Source: Mucilaginibacter sp. (lineage in GTDB: Bacteria > Bacteroidota > Bacteroidia > Sphingobacteriales > Sphingobacteriaceae). From it: 64,000 bases of DNA. This document shows positions 53,890-63,173 of this stretch, piece by piece (the stretch's first letter is position 1; every line of letters begins with the position of its first letter). Below the pieces are notes generated by a model. The model was given only the letters and a program-made list of their open reading frames with translations, did no database searches and was not told the origin of the DNA. Location: positions 124,001 to 188,000 of the forward strand of contig NZ_JAQBOD010000031.1 of the NCBI RefSeq assembly GCF_028288205.1, in the 5' to 3' direction. Position numbers and translations under genes: made by a program.

Positions 53890-54064
53890 GTATTTAGCGA
53901 TTAGATTTTGAAGGATAAATTTCAAAAACGGAATTATGCTAAAACTTTTGAAGGATTGCGGACAAGAATTATGGCTAAAGTGGCCGCTGTGACCGTCATG
54001 TAATAATATTTACCATTTAAACAGCAAGCCCCTTAACCATATTAAACATGCGCTTGTTGCTTAA
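53890..54064 (+). pseudogene. IS982-like transposase remnant
   Basis: The plus strand encodes DKFQKRNYAKTFEGLRTRI then MAKVAAVTVM, which matches the C-terminus of Bacteroidota IS982-family transposases (their usual text is ...RRNYAKSFEGFKTRI). The frame then ends at TAA (near 54001), but the next frame continues NSKPLNHIKHALVA and a stop, the normal end of such proteins. Upstream, VFSD is broken by a stop. The remnant has a shift and stops, so it is not active. It may mark the right boundary of an old insertion beside the cell-wall cluster. Confidence 0.6.
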
Positions 54065-54291
54065 TTTTCAATCGCTAAACATGTTAATTCAATAGTTAGT
54101 TTATTTGTCAATTATTTAACGTATTTATTTTCAGCCAATTACAGCTTTTGGTGTACCAAGGTGTACTTAGGTGCATCAAGGTGTTCGTGGTACAGTACAG
54201 TAACAATATTTAACTGGTATAGGTTTATTGCTGCATTTGCTTACTTCACGGGAGAACTAATTTTCTATATCGAATTTAATCACTAAACGCG
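54065..54291. other. non-coding interval with short repeats
   Basis: The region between the transposase remnant and the GH25 gene has repeated AGGTG units at about 54160-54190 (GGTGTACCAAGGTGTAC then AGGTGCATCAAGGTG). No gene is seen. Confidence 0.5.
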
Positions 54292-55167
54292 TTAAGGAAT
54301 TAACAATTTACTAAAATTTAAGCTATCGCCCCTAAAGGCATCAAAATCTACGGTGTGGTTTATGCCATTGATCCTTGCGATATCAGAATGCTGCCAGAAT
54401 AACCAGGGGGTGTTTTTGCCTGCCTGTAATTCTTCCTGGTAATAATGCGCTATCCATACATGATAATTGTCAAAATAACCCGCCAGGTAGTCGGTATAAA
54501 AACTTAAACCCGTATAAATAATAGGTTTCACCTTTGTACTTGATTCTATATGGGTTAAAAAGGCTTTTAGCTCCCTGCGCATCGTTTCGGGCGCGGTTCC
54601 GTCTAAACGTTCAATATCAACAACCGGTGGCAGATCACCTTTTTCTATCTTTACGTTTTGCAAAAAAAAACGTGCCTGCCATAATCCGTTCTTGTTAGCC
54701 CGTAAGAAGTGATAGGCACCGCAGATAATGCCGGCTTTAGGGCCTTCACGCCAGTTTCTTTTAAAATAAGGGTCCACTGTAAGCAGTCCTTCAGTGGCTT
54801 TAATAAAAGCGAAGCTGATATGCACACTATCTTCACTCATGGCCTTAACTTTTTGCCAGTCGATTTTTCCCTGGGCATAAGATACGTCAATACCATGAAT
54901 AGTATATTTAGACGGGATTGGGATGTTAAAGCTTTTATAGGTACGGTAATGCGGGTTCTCCTTTATATCTTTAAACCACTGCCAGGTAGCAATGAAAGTT
55001 TTAAGTACATAACCATAATAAAATGGGGAGAGTAATATTAACAACAGGCCGGCAATCATCAACTTCAATGAAACTTTCCATGATGAAGGTTTTTTTCTTT
55101 TGACCGGTGCTTTTTTCTTTTGCCCGGATCTTGCTTTTGATAAGGGAGATTTCTTTGGTGCAGCCAC
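54292..55167 (-). CDS. GH25-family lysozyme-like muramidase
   Basis: The 291-residue protein begins with a basic Lys-rich segment and a membrane helix (~28-50), then a GH25 domain with GIDVSYAQGKIDWQKVK, SFAFIKATEG, GAYHFLRAN, and the catalytic PPVVDIERLDG, ending with FWQHSDIARINGI. GH25 enzymes cleave the beta-1,4 bond between N-acetylmuramic acid and N-acetylglucosamine. The anchored form would act in the periplasm on peptidoglycan. The neighbouring cell-wall cluster gives a sensible context. Confidence 0.92.
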   Translation of the reverse strand: MAAPKKSPLSKARSGQKKKAPVKRKKPSSWKVSLKLMIAGLLLILLSPFYYGYVLKTFIATWQWFKDIKENPHYRTYKSFNIPIPSKYTIHGIDVSYAQGKIDWQKVKAMSEDSVHISFAFIKATEGLLTVDPYFKRNWREGPKAGIICGAYHFLRANKNGLWQARFFLQNVKIEKGDLPPVVDIERLDGTAPETMRRELKAFLTHIESSTKVKPIIYTGLSFYTDYLAGYFDNYHVWIAHYYQEELQAGKNTPWLFWQHSDIARINGINHTVDFDAFRGDSLNFSKLLIP

Positions 55168-55250
55168 TTTGCTAAATTACTAACTTACTTCTTATCCGGT
55201 GAAGTATGCTGACCGCTTTTATTAAGAAATCTTTAAGGCGGTTCATAAAT

Positions 55251-55291
55251 AAAAAACGAATAACTGAGCCAGAAGTGGCTCAGCTATTCGT
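55251..55291 (-). terminator. intrinsic terminator of the SusC operon
   Basis: The arms ACGAATAACTGAGCCA and TGGCTCAGCTATTCGT pair around the loop GAAG with one mismatch, and read on the minus strand the hairpin is followed by a T run. It lies just after the end of the DUF4397 gene. Confidence 0.85.
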
Positions 55292-55330
55292 TCTGTTTTG
55301 CAGGACTTTGCCTAAGGGGTAATTGTTTTT

Positions 55331-56278
55331 TTATTTGTTAGTATAAAATACCAACTGTGCCGGAGCAAAATAAATTTCCGGGTATTTAGTTGAAGGATCG
55401 GTGAGCGGCAACGTAGGCCTTGCACTTGCTTTAAGTTTGATGCTGGTACCCGGCACCGCATAATCCGCGGCAAGGCCCCTTCCTATAATCGTATAATACC
55501 TTCCCGGTGCCATTGAAACTGCCGAAGACACCGTGCCTAACTTAATAGTTGTACCTGTTAAATATAACTGATACGTATAGTTTGTAAGCCCTGTAGGATT
55601 AACATTTATAGGTACAAAAGCGGTAACGGTGCTATAGGCGATACTATTAAAAACGATTGTGGTTGTAGCTGTTGTTGCCCCTGTTAAAGTAGTGGTTGCT
55701 GTCATATCAACCGGGGCGCCGTTGGGTATCATATAAGCTAAACGTACATAAGCCATACCACTTGCCCAAACAGGAAATGCATCATTTACAACCGTAATTC
55801 CCAATGGCGAAGTTGCAGAACCGGGCAAACCTGAAGTAAATATAGAGTAAGCGGTACCATCAGTAGTAGCTTTAGTTGCTGTACCTATTACAGCACCCGG
55901 CGCACTTGTTTGTGCACTAATTAATGCGGGTACAGCAGTAGAAGCCTGTACCTTAAAAACCGTGCTCCCGGAAGGCACCACTGCATAGTTGCTGCCCGGG
56001 AAAAGGCCCAGATACGAAGCTGAAGTACCAGTATAATTATAAGATATACCTGTTACGATAGAAGTTACCAACGCATTGTCTGTTACAGAAATTGAAGACA
56101 CAGGAGTGATTTTTATGCCATTAACATAGCCGTCAATAGCTGGTGTGCCGGGAGCGGTATGCAAAAACTTAACAGAAACGCCCGTTGCTGCATCGCCGAA
56201 TTGCGTTATTATACTTTTTTTACAGGCGGTTATGCCTATAAGCAATAACCCGATAAATAGATATGATAGTCTTTTCAT
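55331..56278 (-). CDS. DUF4397 domain lipoprotein
   Basis: The likely start is ATG 56278 (MKRLSYLFIGLLLIGITAC), giving a lipoprotein with lipobox TAC. Two DUF4397 repeats follow, with VKFLHTAPGTPAIDGYVNG and VRLAYMIPNGAPVDM, the usual text of this family. DUF4397 proteins are surface or periplasmic proteins often encoded beside SusC/SusD pairs. It is the third gene of the operon, 18 bases after the SusD gene, so it probably acts with the receptor. Confidence 0.85.
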   Translation of the reverse strand: MKRLSYLFIGLLLIGITACKKSIITQFGDAATGVSVKFLHTAPGTPAIDGYVNGIKITPVSSISVTDNALVTSIVTGISYNYTGTSASYLGLFPGSNYAVVPSGSTVFKVQASTAVPALISAQTSAPGAVIGTATKATTDGTAYSIFTSGLPGSATSPLGITVVNDAFPVWASGMAYVRLAYMIPNGAPVDMTATTTLTGATTATTTIVFNSIAYSTVTAFVPINVNPTGLTNYTYQLYLTGTTIKLGTVSSAVSMAPGRYYTIIGRGLAADYAVPGTSIKLKASARPTLPLTDPSTKYPEIYFAPAQLVFYTNK

Positions 56279-56295
56279 GTAAAATGTCATTTATT

Positions 56296-57873
56296 TTATG
56301 GTAAAATAAAATATGGTTTTGTTGTATGATAATCAGGCGCTAACGCGCCTATGGCTTGCAATGCAGGTACGTTCCAGATATACTCTGAATTGTAACGCGG
56401 GCGCACTACATAAACTTGTTTTCCCGCGTTATCAGGATACAAAGTTCCCGGCTTGATAAAGCCTTGAAAAATTGTGGCATCATAACCATACCTGCGCTCA
56501 TCAGACCATGCTTCTATCGGGTTCCATAAAAACAAGGCAATAAATTTTTGTTGTAATATGTCACTCAATTTTAATGTGGCACTTAATTGCCTTACGCTCG
56601 GCCCTGTTAAATACTTATTTTGGGCAGCAGCTGATATGTAATTCTGAGTGCCCGTTAGCGAAGAGCCGATTGGGGGGTTACTTGCAAAATCAAGAGCTTT
56701 AGTTACACCATTTATATAGGCCGTATAAGCTCCGCTCATATCGCCTTTTTTATAAAGTGCCTCGGCTTTCATAAACTGCAGTACCGGATAGGTCATTAAA
56801 ACACCACGAGAATTATCATTAAACAGGTATTTACCTGTCGTTGCGGCATTTGCCGTGGTAGCACCCGCAAATGCAGGAATAAGTGTATTGGCATCTGCCG
56901 AGTTAATATCACCCAGAGGTGGAATAACACCCCGGTAAGCCCTGTCTTTACTGCGATTAAGTAGTAACGGTAAACGGGGATCGGCAAGGGTGTCTTGTGC
57001 TGCAGTGCCGGCAAGTATACGGCCGTCAAGCAATTTGACTATATAATCCGACTGTCGAAAACTTGCAAGATTTCCGCGGGTTGGCCCCCAGAAATTAGCA
57101 TCAGTTGAACCGGTGGCGGTACATTGCACACTTGCATTGTCTGCATTGCTTGCAAATGAAAGATCAACAAATTTCGCAACCGAATCTGCACTAAATGTTG
57201 ACTTATTACTAAAATGCAGTGCATTTTGCGCTAATATGGAATAAACAAATTTTATCCATTTACTGCGGTCTCCATAATACATATAATCGCCTTTGGCAAG
57301 CGTTGCCGACACGCCGTTGATACCGTCGGTTTTAATAGCCTGATTAAAATACTGAAGTGCAAGGCGGCAATCTTTTACAGCTTCGGCATATACTGCCTGC
57401 GGCGGGTCGTAATCAAAAGTAAGCTTTGTGGGATCATAGGCTTCATTAACTATCATGTAGTTGTATATATCGGCACCATTTTGCCATCCCCAGGCACGCA
57501 GGGCATAGCAAACACCCAGATATTCCAATTTATTATGCGCCGTAGCATCGGCCATCATTAAGGTTACGTTTTGCCCCAGACTAAAGTAAATTGTGCGCCA
57601 CATTTCTCCATTAGAATCTGTACCCGGCGCATAGCCTTCTTCATCCCAGACGTTATTAGCGCCGGATGAACCCCATATCTGCGCGTACTGGCCTATATAA
57701 CGGCTGTCATACCAAATTCCCCTGGCCATACCCGCTTCAATAGGGGGTAGTAAACTGGCAGCATCCACGCTGGTGGGGGCATTGGGATTAGTATTGATAT
57801 CTACAAATTTTTTGCAGCTGCTAACCATATTTAAGGTTAATAAAGCGCTTAATGTATATATAAATTTTTTCAT
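56296..57873 (-). CDS. SusD/RagB-family substrate-binding lipoprotein
   Basis: The 525-residue protein has a signal peptide with lipobox VSSC (about Cys20), then KKFVDINTNPNAPT, the typical SusD-like start, then a TPR-type helical fold with RAWGWQNGADIYNYM and VLQFMKAEALYKKGD. It lies 10 bases after the SusC gene. SusD-like proteins form the lid of the TonB-dependent receptor and bind the nutrient (glycan or peptide). Substrate is unknown. Confidence 0.95.
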   Translation of the reverse strand: MKKFIYTLSALLTLNMVSSCKKFVDINTNPNAPTSVDAASLLPPIEAGMARGIWYDSRYIGQYAQIWGSSGANNVWDEEGYAPGTDSNGEMWRTIYFSLGQNVTLMMADATAHNKLEYLGVCYALRAWGWQNGADIYNYMIVNEAYDPTKLTFDYDPPQAVYAEAVKDCRLALQYFNQAIKTDGINGVSATLAKGDYMYYGDRSKWIKFVYSILAQNALHFSNKSTFSADSVAKFVDLSFASNADNASVQCTATGSTDANFWGPTRGNLASFRQSDYIVKLLDGRILAGTAAQDTLADPRLPLLLNRSKDRAYRGVIPPLGDINSADANTLIPAFAGATTANAATTGKYLFNDNSRGVLMTYPVLQFMKAEALYKKGDMSGAYTAYINGVTKALDFASNPPIGSSLTGTQNYISAAAQNKYLTGPSVRQLSATLKLSDILQQKFIALFLWNPIEAWSDERRYGYDATIFQGFIKPGTLYPDNAGKQVYVVRPRYNSEYIWNVPALQAIGALAPDYHTTKPYFILP

Positions 57874-57883
57874 GTTGTTTGTC

Positions 57884-60800
57884 TTATAATTTCAAACTTA
57901 CTCCAAAAGAAATTGTACGTGGTGCAGCCAGTGTACCATAGTCAAATCCTGCCGCGCCCGAACCTCTTGTAGAAGAGTTAGTGCCATTTACTTCAGGATC
58001 AGCGCCCGTATAGTTTGTTAACAGGAACACATCAGTTGCAGTTACATAAATGCCGAACGATTTAAATACTTTTTGTTTGGTAAGCAATGACGACGGAAAG
58101 GTATAACTCAACGTTACATCCCGCAGCCTGAACGTACTGATATTGTGTTCAACAAAATCAGATTCGATAGCGTTGGAATAATAACCGGTTTGATAGTAAG
58201 GATTTACCTGTATGGTATTAACCGTTGGAGCGGCAGAATTTTCATTGCCATCCTTTAATACGCCCGGCACTACCACTGGTGTTTGCCTGTTTACAGTACG
58301 TGCGCTTAATCCGTAGCGTGTCAGGAATAATTCATTGCCATTAAAAACATCTCCGCCTTTACGGTAATCTAACAAGAATGACAAGGCAAAGTTTTTATAG
58401 GTGAAGTTATTGCCAAAACCCAGCGTGAACTGAGTCTGGCGGTCGCCCACTGTTACAAACGTACCGTTAGATATAGGCATGCCGGTAGACGGATCTACCA
58501 GTATCTGCCCTTTATTGTTGCGTGCATAGCTGTAGCTTGCAATATTCATTAAGCTGCTGCCCGGGAAAATACTTGCACGCGCGTTAGCATACAACCAGGT
58601 GTCAGAATTATAATACTCTGGCAATGCGCCAAGGTTAATTACCTTACCGCGATTTAAAAAGAAGTTAGCAAATGGCTTCCATGAAAAATCGGTCGATTTA
58701 ATTACTGTACCATTAAGCGCAATTTCAAGGCCTTTATTCTGAATTTCGCCACCATTAACTAATTCGAGTATGTAACCGGATCCGTAACTAATGCGCGGAT
58801 CAAATATCTGGTTGGTTGCGCGGTACTTGTAAACATTAATTTCAGCGCCTAAACGTCCACCAAAAAACTGCAGTTCTGTACCAAGCTCCATTTGGTAATC
58901 TTTCTCCGGCTTAAGGGTAGGGTTGTTACCGGTCACGTCATAGGCATAGCCTCCACCACTGGTTGATTGTTGAATAACGCTCGATTGGATCTTGTAAGGT
59001 GCAAAGGGGTCCTTACCTACACCAGCATACGAGAAGCGTATTTTACCAAATGATAAAATCTTGTTACCTTTTAAAGCAGGCAGTTCAGAAAAGTTAAATC
59101 CTATGCCTGCGGATGGATAAAAGTAAGAGTCTTTTGTTGTGCCGGCCAAACGGGATGAATAATCATTTCTGCCTGTGGCATTCAAGGTGATCAATTCTTT
59201 ATAAACTACGCTTAAACGTACAATTTCTCCGATGCGCCGTGTTTCTGAATAATTGGTTGTGGCCCGTTGTGAGGTTGGTGTAGTGTTATTTATGGTATTA
59301 AAATCAGGCTGGAGGAATCTTTCACCATACTGGCCGTTGGTAATATCTTTATAATCGTAAACCTCGGCACCTGCAGCCAGCGTTGCACGGAAATCGCCAA
59401 AACTATGTTTTAAAGTGGCAAAGAACGAACCGTTAAGCACAAGGTTATTATCATCATAATTATCAATGATACCGCCGGTAGAAATACCGTTGGTAGACGC
59501 AAAGGTGTTCGAAATAGCATTTTGGTAAGAATTACTGTACTGACTCAGGAAATTATTACCCTGAGTTGTGTAAAAATCCATACCAAACAGCCCCCTTAAA
59601 TTTAACCAGCTGGCCGGATCGTAAGAAAGGTCAAAATTGCCAATCATACGGTTGGTTTTGTCGCGGCTGATATTGTTGTTCAAATCCCAAAGAGGGTTGT
59701 CAAAATCGATGGTCCCATCGGCTACAATATTGGTAAGTTTTGCAGGTAATAAAGTTCTGCGGGTTCCATCAGGATTCAGATAGTTACGTACGTCATCATT
59801 AGTTGGCCAGGTTAGTGCGTTAATGTAGGTGCCACCATCGCCTTTATTGGTTTTACGATTATCTATATTAAAGTAATTAAAACTCGCGCTGCTGGTTAAT
59901 TGCGGCGTTAATTTGGCCTGGCCTGCAAACCGTAACGAAAATTTATTATTGTAAACTACCGGTATAACACCCCCTGTGTGCCGGTACTCGGTAGATACCC
60001 TATAACTTGCATCATCATTACCGCCAGAGAAAGACAGGGCATGCTGCTGAGAAAGACCTGTCTGGAAAAAGTTTTTCAAGTTATCAAAAGTTGGTGTTCC
60101 GGGTGCATAAGCGGGCCCATAGGCTAAACGCGTAGTTGGATCGGCATAGCCCGAAGTGCCCGGTCCGTAAACATTTTGAATTTTTGGGAACCGGTATTCT
60201 TTAGAATAGCTGAAGGTATTATTATAGGATATTGCTGCCGCGCCACTTTTACCTTTTTTGGTGGTGATAATAATAGCGCCCCCTGCGGCATCTGACCCAT
60301 AAACTGCCGCGGCATCCGCGCCTTTAAGCACCGTAACTGTTTCAATATCATCCGGGTTAATATCAGCAATACGGTTGGTAAAATCCTCGCGCCGGTTATC
60401 ACCGTTAGAAGCAAGCGCGCCCTGGCTCATTGCATCGTTATTTACCCGGATACCATCCACCACAAATAAGGGCTGGTTACTGCTGCCAATAGAGGTGATA
60501 CCCCGTAAAATGATAGAAGCCGAGGCGCCGGGTACACCACTTGTGCTGGTTACCGTAGCGCCGGCTATGCGGCCCTGCAATGAGTTTACTAAATTCTCGC
60601 GCTGGGTTTCTGCAATTGCCGCACCGGTAATGGTTTGGGTAGAAGAGGTAAGATCTCGTTTGGACTGCCTTACGCCGAAACCGGTAACGATTTTAACTTC
60701 TTCAAGGCTGGTTGCATTAGATGTTAACTGAACATTAATGACAGTTTGTGTGCCGATGGTACGTTCGGCACTAAGAGTACCGATAAAACTAAATTCCAAT

Positions 60801-61009
60801 ACCTGGCCTGTACTTGCCCTGATGGTATATTTTCCATCAGCACCAGAGCTTACGCCATTAGGGCTGCCTTTAATTTTAATGGTTGCTCCAGATAGTGTAC
60901 TGCCATCTTCGCTTGCGGTTATCCGTCCGGTTATTGTTAATGCCTGCGCCATAACATGTATAATGCCACAAAAGCTTACCAGAAGAAATAAAAGTAAAGT
61001 TTTCTTCAT
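57884..61009 (-). CDS. SusC/RagA-family TonB-linked outer-membrane receptor
   Basis: The 1041-residue protein has a signal peptide, a CarboxypepD_reg-like domain (~22-95, ITGRITASEDGSTLSGATIKI), a TonB plug domain with LQGRIAGATVTSTSGVPGA, RGITSIGSSNQPLFVVDGI and VTVLKGADAAAVYGSDAAGG, and a 22-stranded barrel ending in ISFGVSLKL with C-terminal aromatic/hydrophobic residues. It imports nutrients with its SusD partner. The long leader carries a perfect hairpin (61041-61095). No regulator of the SusR or ECF type is next to it. Confidence 0.95.
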   Translation of the reverse strand: MKKTLLLFLLVSFCGIIHVMAQALTITGRITASEDGSTLSGATIKIKGSPNGVSSGADGKYTIRASTGQVLEFSFIGTLSAERTIGTQTVINVQLTSNATSLEEVKIVTGFGVRQSKRDLTSSTQTITGAAIAETQRENLVNSLQGRIAGATVTSTSGVPGASASIILRGITSIGSSNQPLFVVDGIRVNNDAMSQGALASNGDNRREDFTNRIADINPDDIETVTVLKGADAAAVYGSDAAGGAIIITTKKGKSGAAAISYNNTFSYSKEYRFPKIQNVYGPGTSGYADPTTRLAYGPAYAPGTPTFDNLKNFFQTGLSQQHALSFSGGNDDASYRVSTEYRHTGGVIPVVYNNKFSLRFAGQAKLTPQLTSSASFNYFNIDNRKTNKGDGGTYINALTWPTNDDVRNYLNPDGTRRTLLPAKLTNIVADGTIDFDNPLWDLNNNISRDKTNRMIGNFDLSYDPASWLNLRGLFGMDFYTTQGNNFLSQYSNSYQNAISNTFASTNGISTGGIIDNYDDNNLVLNGSFFATLKHSFGDFRATLAAGAEVYDYKDITNGQYGERFLQPDFNTINNTTPTSQRATTNYSETRRIGEIVRLSVVYKELITLNATGRNDYSSRLAGTTKDSYFYPSAGIGFNFSELPALKGNKILSFGKIRFSYAGVGKDPFAPYKIQSSVIQQSTSGGGYAYDVTGNNPTLKPEKDYQMELGTELQFFGGRLGAEINVYKYRATNQIFDPRISYGSGYILELVNGGEIQNKGLEIALNGTVIKSTDFSWKPFANFFLNRGKVINLGALPEYYNSDTWLYANARASIFPGSSLMNIASYSYARNNKGQILVDPSTGMPISNGTFVTVGDRQTQFTLGFGNNFTYKNFALSFLLDYRKGGDVFNGNELFLTRYGLSARTVNRQTPVVVPGVLKDGNENSAAPTVNTIQVNPYYQTGYYSNAIESDFVEHNISTFRLRDVTLSYTFPSSLLTKQKVFKSFGIYVTATDVFLLTNYTGADPEVNGTNSSTRGSGAAGFDYGTLAAPRTISFGVSLKL

Positions 61010-61040
61010 ATACAGATTTTAAAAGTTATAAAGTATTAGA

Positions 61041-61095
61041 TTACATAATAGTTAAATCAATCATTTTGCTAACGATTGATTTAACTATTATGTAA
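61041..61095. promoter_or_regulatory. perfect 22-base inverted repeat in the SusC leader
   Basis: TTACATAATAGTTAAATCAATC (61041-61062) is matched exactly by its reverse complement at 61074-61095 around an 11-base loop. It lies 31 bases upstream of the SusC start. It could be an attenuator, an operator or an extragenic palindrome. No T tract follows, so a simple terminator is less likely. Confidence 0.75.
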
Positions 61096-61446
61096 AGTAG
61101 AAATAATTAATGAATTAGTTTTTTTTTGATAATGAGATTATTGCGTTGTAATTAAATTGTTACATATAAATAGTTTGTTACAATGCAATAAACCGAACCT
61201 TTCTGACGGTGTTTTTTTGCTCTTTTGCTTCAATTTATTCCGTAATTTTACAAATGGGTTATCCGAAATGATTTTTGTCTGAGCTCTTTAATGACCTTAT
61301 GCTCTGTACCGTATCAGAAAAGCAGAACAGACCTAAACAAACCGCAAATGCAGCAGGAATTATTCATCCTGATAACTAAAACGTACCAGTTAATTGGAAC
61401 GATTTTGGCTATTCATTTAAAGAGTTAAAAAGTATCATTTAAATTA
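61096..61446. other. non-coding interval between divergent genes
   Basis: 351 bases between the SusC leader and the peptidase gene should hold both promoters. A possible 26-residue frame near 61349 is too short to call. I see no strong motif. Confidence 0.45.
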
Positions 61447-62259
61447 ATGAGTCAAAGCATGAAAAAATACCGATCCTTTTTTACAATAACTGCGGCCGTT
61501 GTGTGTTTTGGCTGTGCAACTGTTCCTTTAACAGGCCGTAAGCAGTTAAGCCTGGTGGGCGATTCACAGGTGAATCAATCAGCCGCGGCCAGCTATTCTC
61601 AACTGTTGTCAGATCCTAAAACAAAAGTGATTAGCAATAGTGCCGATGCCCAGCGTGTTAAGCGGGTAGGCAACCAGTTAGCTGTCGCCATTGAAAAATA
61701 CCTGGCCGATAATGGCTATGCCGGCAAATATAATTTTAAATGGGAATTCAATCTTATCCAAAGCAACCAGGTAAACGCCTGGTGTATGCCGGGTGGTAAG
61801 GTAGCCGTTTACAGTGGTATATTGCCCATTACCCAAGATGATGCCGGGCTGGCTACGGTAATGGGGCATGAAATAGGCCATGCGATAGCCCGTCATTCTG
61901 CCGAGCGTATTTCACAGCAACTGGCTACCCAGGCAGGAGGGGCGGTGGTTGGTGCCGCTACCAGTAATCAGTCGGATGCTACACAAACTATCGTAAATCA
62001 GCTTTATGGCGTAGGCGGTAATTTGGCGCTGTTGCATTATTCGCGCAGCCAGGAGTCGGAAGCCGACAGGCTGGGCCTTACCTTTATGGCCATGGCAGGC
62101 TATGATCCGCATAATGCCGTTGCTTTTTGGCAGCGTATGGCCGCGCAAAGCAAGGGCGGCAGCACACCAGCGTTTTTAAGTACACACCCTACAGATCAAA
62201 CCCGCATTAACGATATACAGGCTCATCTGCCGGAAGCGATGAAGTATTATCATCCGTAA
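61447..62259 (+). CDS. M48-family metallopeptidase lipoprotein
   Basis: The 270-residue protein begins MSQSMKKYRSFF with the lipobox FGC and then ATVPLTGRKQLS. A second start at 61459 is possible and would give the more usual signal peptide. It has HEIGHAIARHSAER (HExxH zinc motif) and EADRLGLTFMAMAGYDP, where the Glu is the third ligand, as in the BepA/LoiP-type M48C peptidases. These degrade misfolded outer-membrane proteins in the periplasm. It is followed by a START-like gene. Confidence 0.92.
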   Translation: MSQSMKKYRSFFTITAAVVCFGCATVPLTGRKQLSLVGDSQVNQSAAASYSQLLSDPKTKVISNSADAQRVKRVGNQLAVAIEKYLADNGYAGKYNFKWEFNLIQSNQVNAWCMPGGKVAVYSGILPITQDDAGLATVMGHEIGHAIARHSAERISQQLATQAGGAVVGAATSNQSDATQTIVNQLYGVGGNLALLHYSRSQESEADRLGLTFMAMAGYDPHNAVAFWQRMAAQSKGGSTPAFLSTHPTDQTRINDIQAHLPEAMKYYHP

Positions 62260-62279
62260 ACAATTACACAACCACAACC

Positions 62280-62924
62280 ATGCTCAAAAGACTCACCTTG
62301 CTGTTTTTATTGTTCTCTAATTGTGCTTTAGCGCAAACCGGTGATGGTTGGGTACTAAAAGAAAATAACAACGGGGTGAAAATATATACCCGTGATATAG
62401 AAACTTCAAAAATTAAAGCGATAAAAGTGGAGTGCCAGCTGGACGCGACACTATCACAGGTAGTTTCGGCATTAATGGATGTCAGAAACAGCGAGGAATG
62501 GCTTTACCATACCGCGGGCAACGCTATTATAAAACAGGTATCCCCATCAGAGTTGTACTATTACTCGCTGGTTGAAATGCCCTGGCCCGTTAGCAATCGC
62601 GATTTTATTGCACACCTTAAAGTATCCCAGGATGCTTTTACCAAAGTGGTAATTATTGATGCCCCCTGTGTTGCGGATATGGTGCCGGTAAAACCCAAAG
62701 TGGTGCGGATTGCTAACTCTAAAGGTAAATGGGTCTTGTCGCCTTCGGGTAAAGGGCTGGTAAAGGTTGTTTACACGCTTCATGCCGATCCGGGCGGCAG
62801 CATACCTGCCTGGTTAACCAACCTGTTTGTAACCCAGGGCCCGTCGCAAAGCTTTAAAAAGCTAAAAATGCATTTACAAAAACAGGTTTATAAAAATGCG
62901 AAATTGGATTATATTGCAGATTGA
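62280..62924 (+). CDS. START-like lipid-binding domain protein
   Basis: The 214-residue product has a signal peptide (ending near LFSNCALA), then a START-like fold with VKIYTRDIETSKIKAIKVECQLDA, EWLYHTAGN, YSLVEMPWPVSNRDFIAHL and YTLHADPGGSIPAWLTN. START-like domains bind lipids or sterols in a cavity. It lies 20 bases after the peptidase gene, so they may form an operon. Its role is unknown. Confidence 0.85.
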   Translation: MLKRLTLLFLLFSNCALAQTGDGWVLKENNNGVKIYTRDIETSKIKAIKVECQLDATLSQVVSALMDVRNSEEWLYHTAGNAIIKQVSPSELYYYSLVEMPWPVSNRDFIAHLKVSQDAFTKVVIIDAPCVADMVPVKPKVVRIANSKGKWVLSPSGKGLVKVVYTLHADPGGSIPAWLTNLFVTQGPSQSFKKLKMHLQKQVYKNAKLDYIAD

Positions 62925-63173
62925 AATTCAACTTTTGCTGCTGTGATAAAATTCTCACCTCGCTGATTTCTTTCAAAAATTGTCCTTTCATCCAGACGAT
63001 ATCTGGCAAATCTTATAAATCAACCGGTTTACAAGATTTGTTGCTTAATAAGATGAGTTTGTATAGCTTTTTCATGATGTTTTTCATTAATTTAGGGCCG
63101 AATTTGAGTAAAAGCTAATCGAATAGCTTTTACAAATCAACAACCAATTACATTACCTAAAAAAAATTAATGC

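Noticed and set aside
60375..61022. Plus-strand frames of 118 and 94 residues opposite the SusC gene
   Set aside because: They are antisense to the signal and plug domains of SusC; no independent evidence.
61349..61430. 26-residue frames in the peptidase upstream region
   Set aside because: Too short, no conserved motif or clear ribosome site.
62921..63118. Plus-strand 65-residue frame
   Set aside because: It starts with TTG at the stop of the START-like gene and has no recognisable features.
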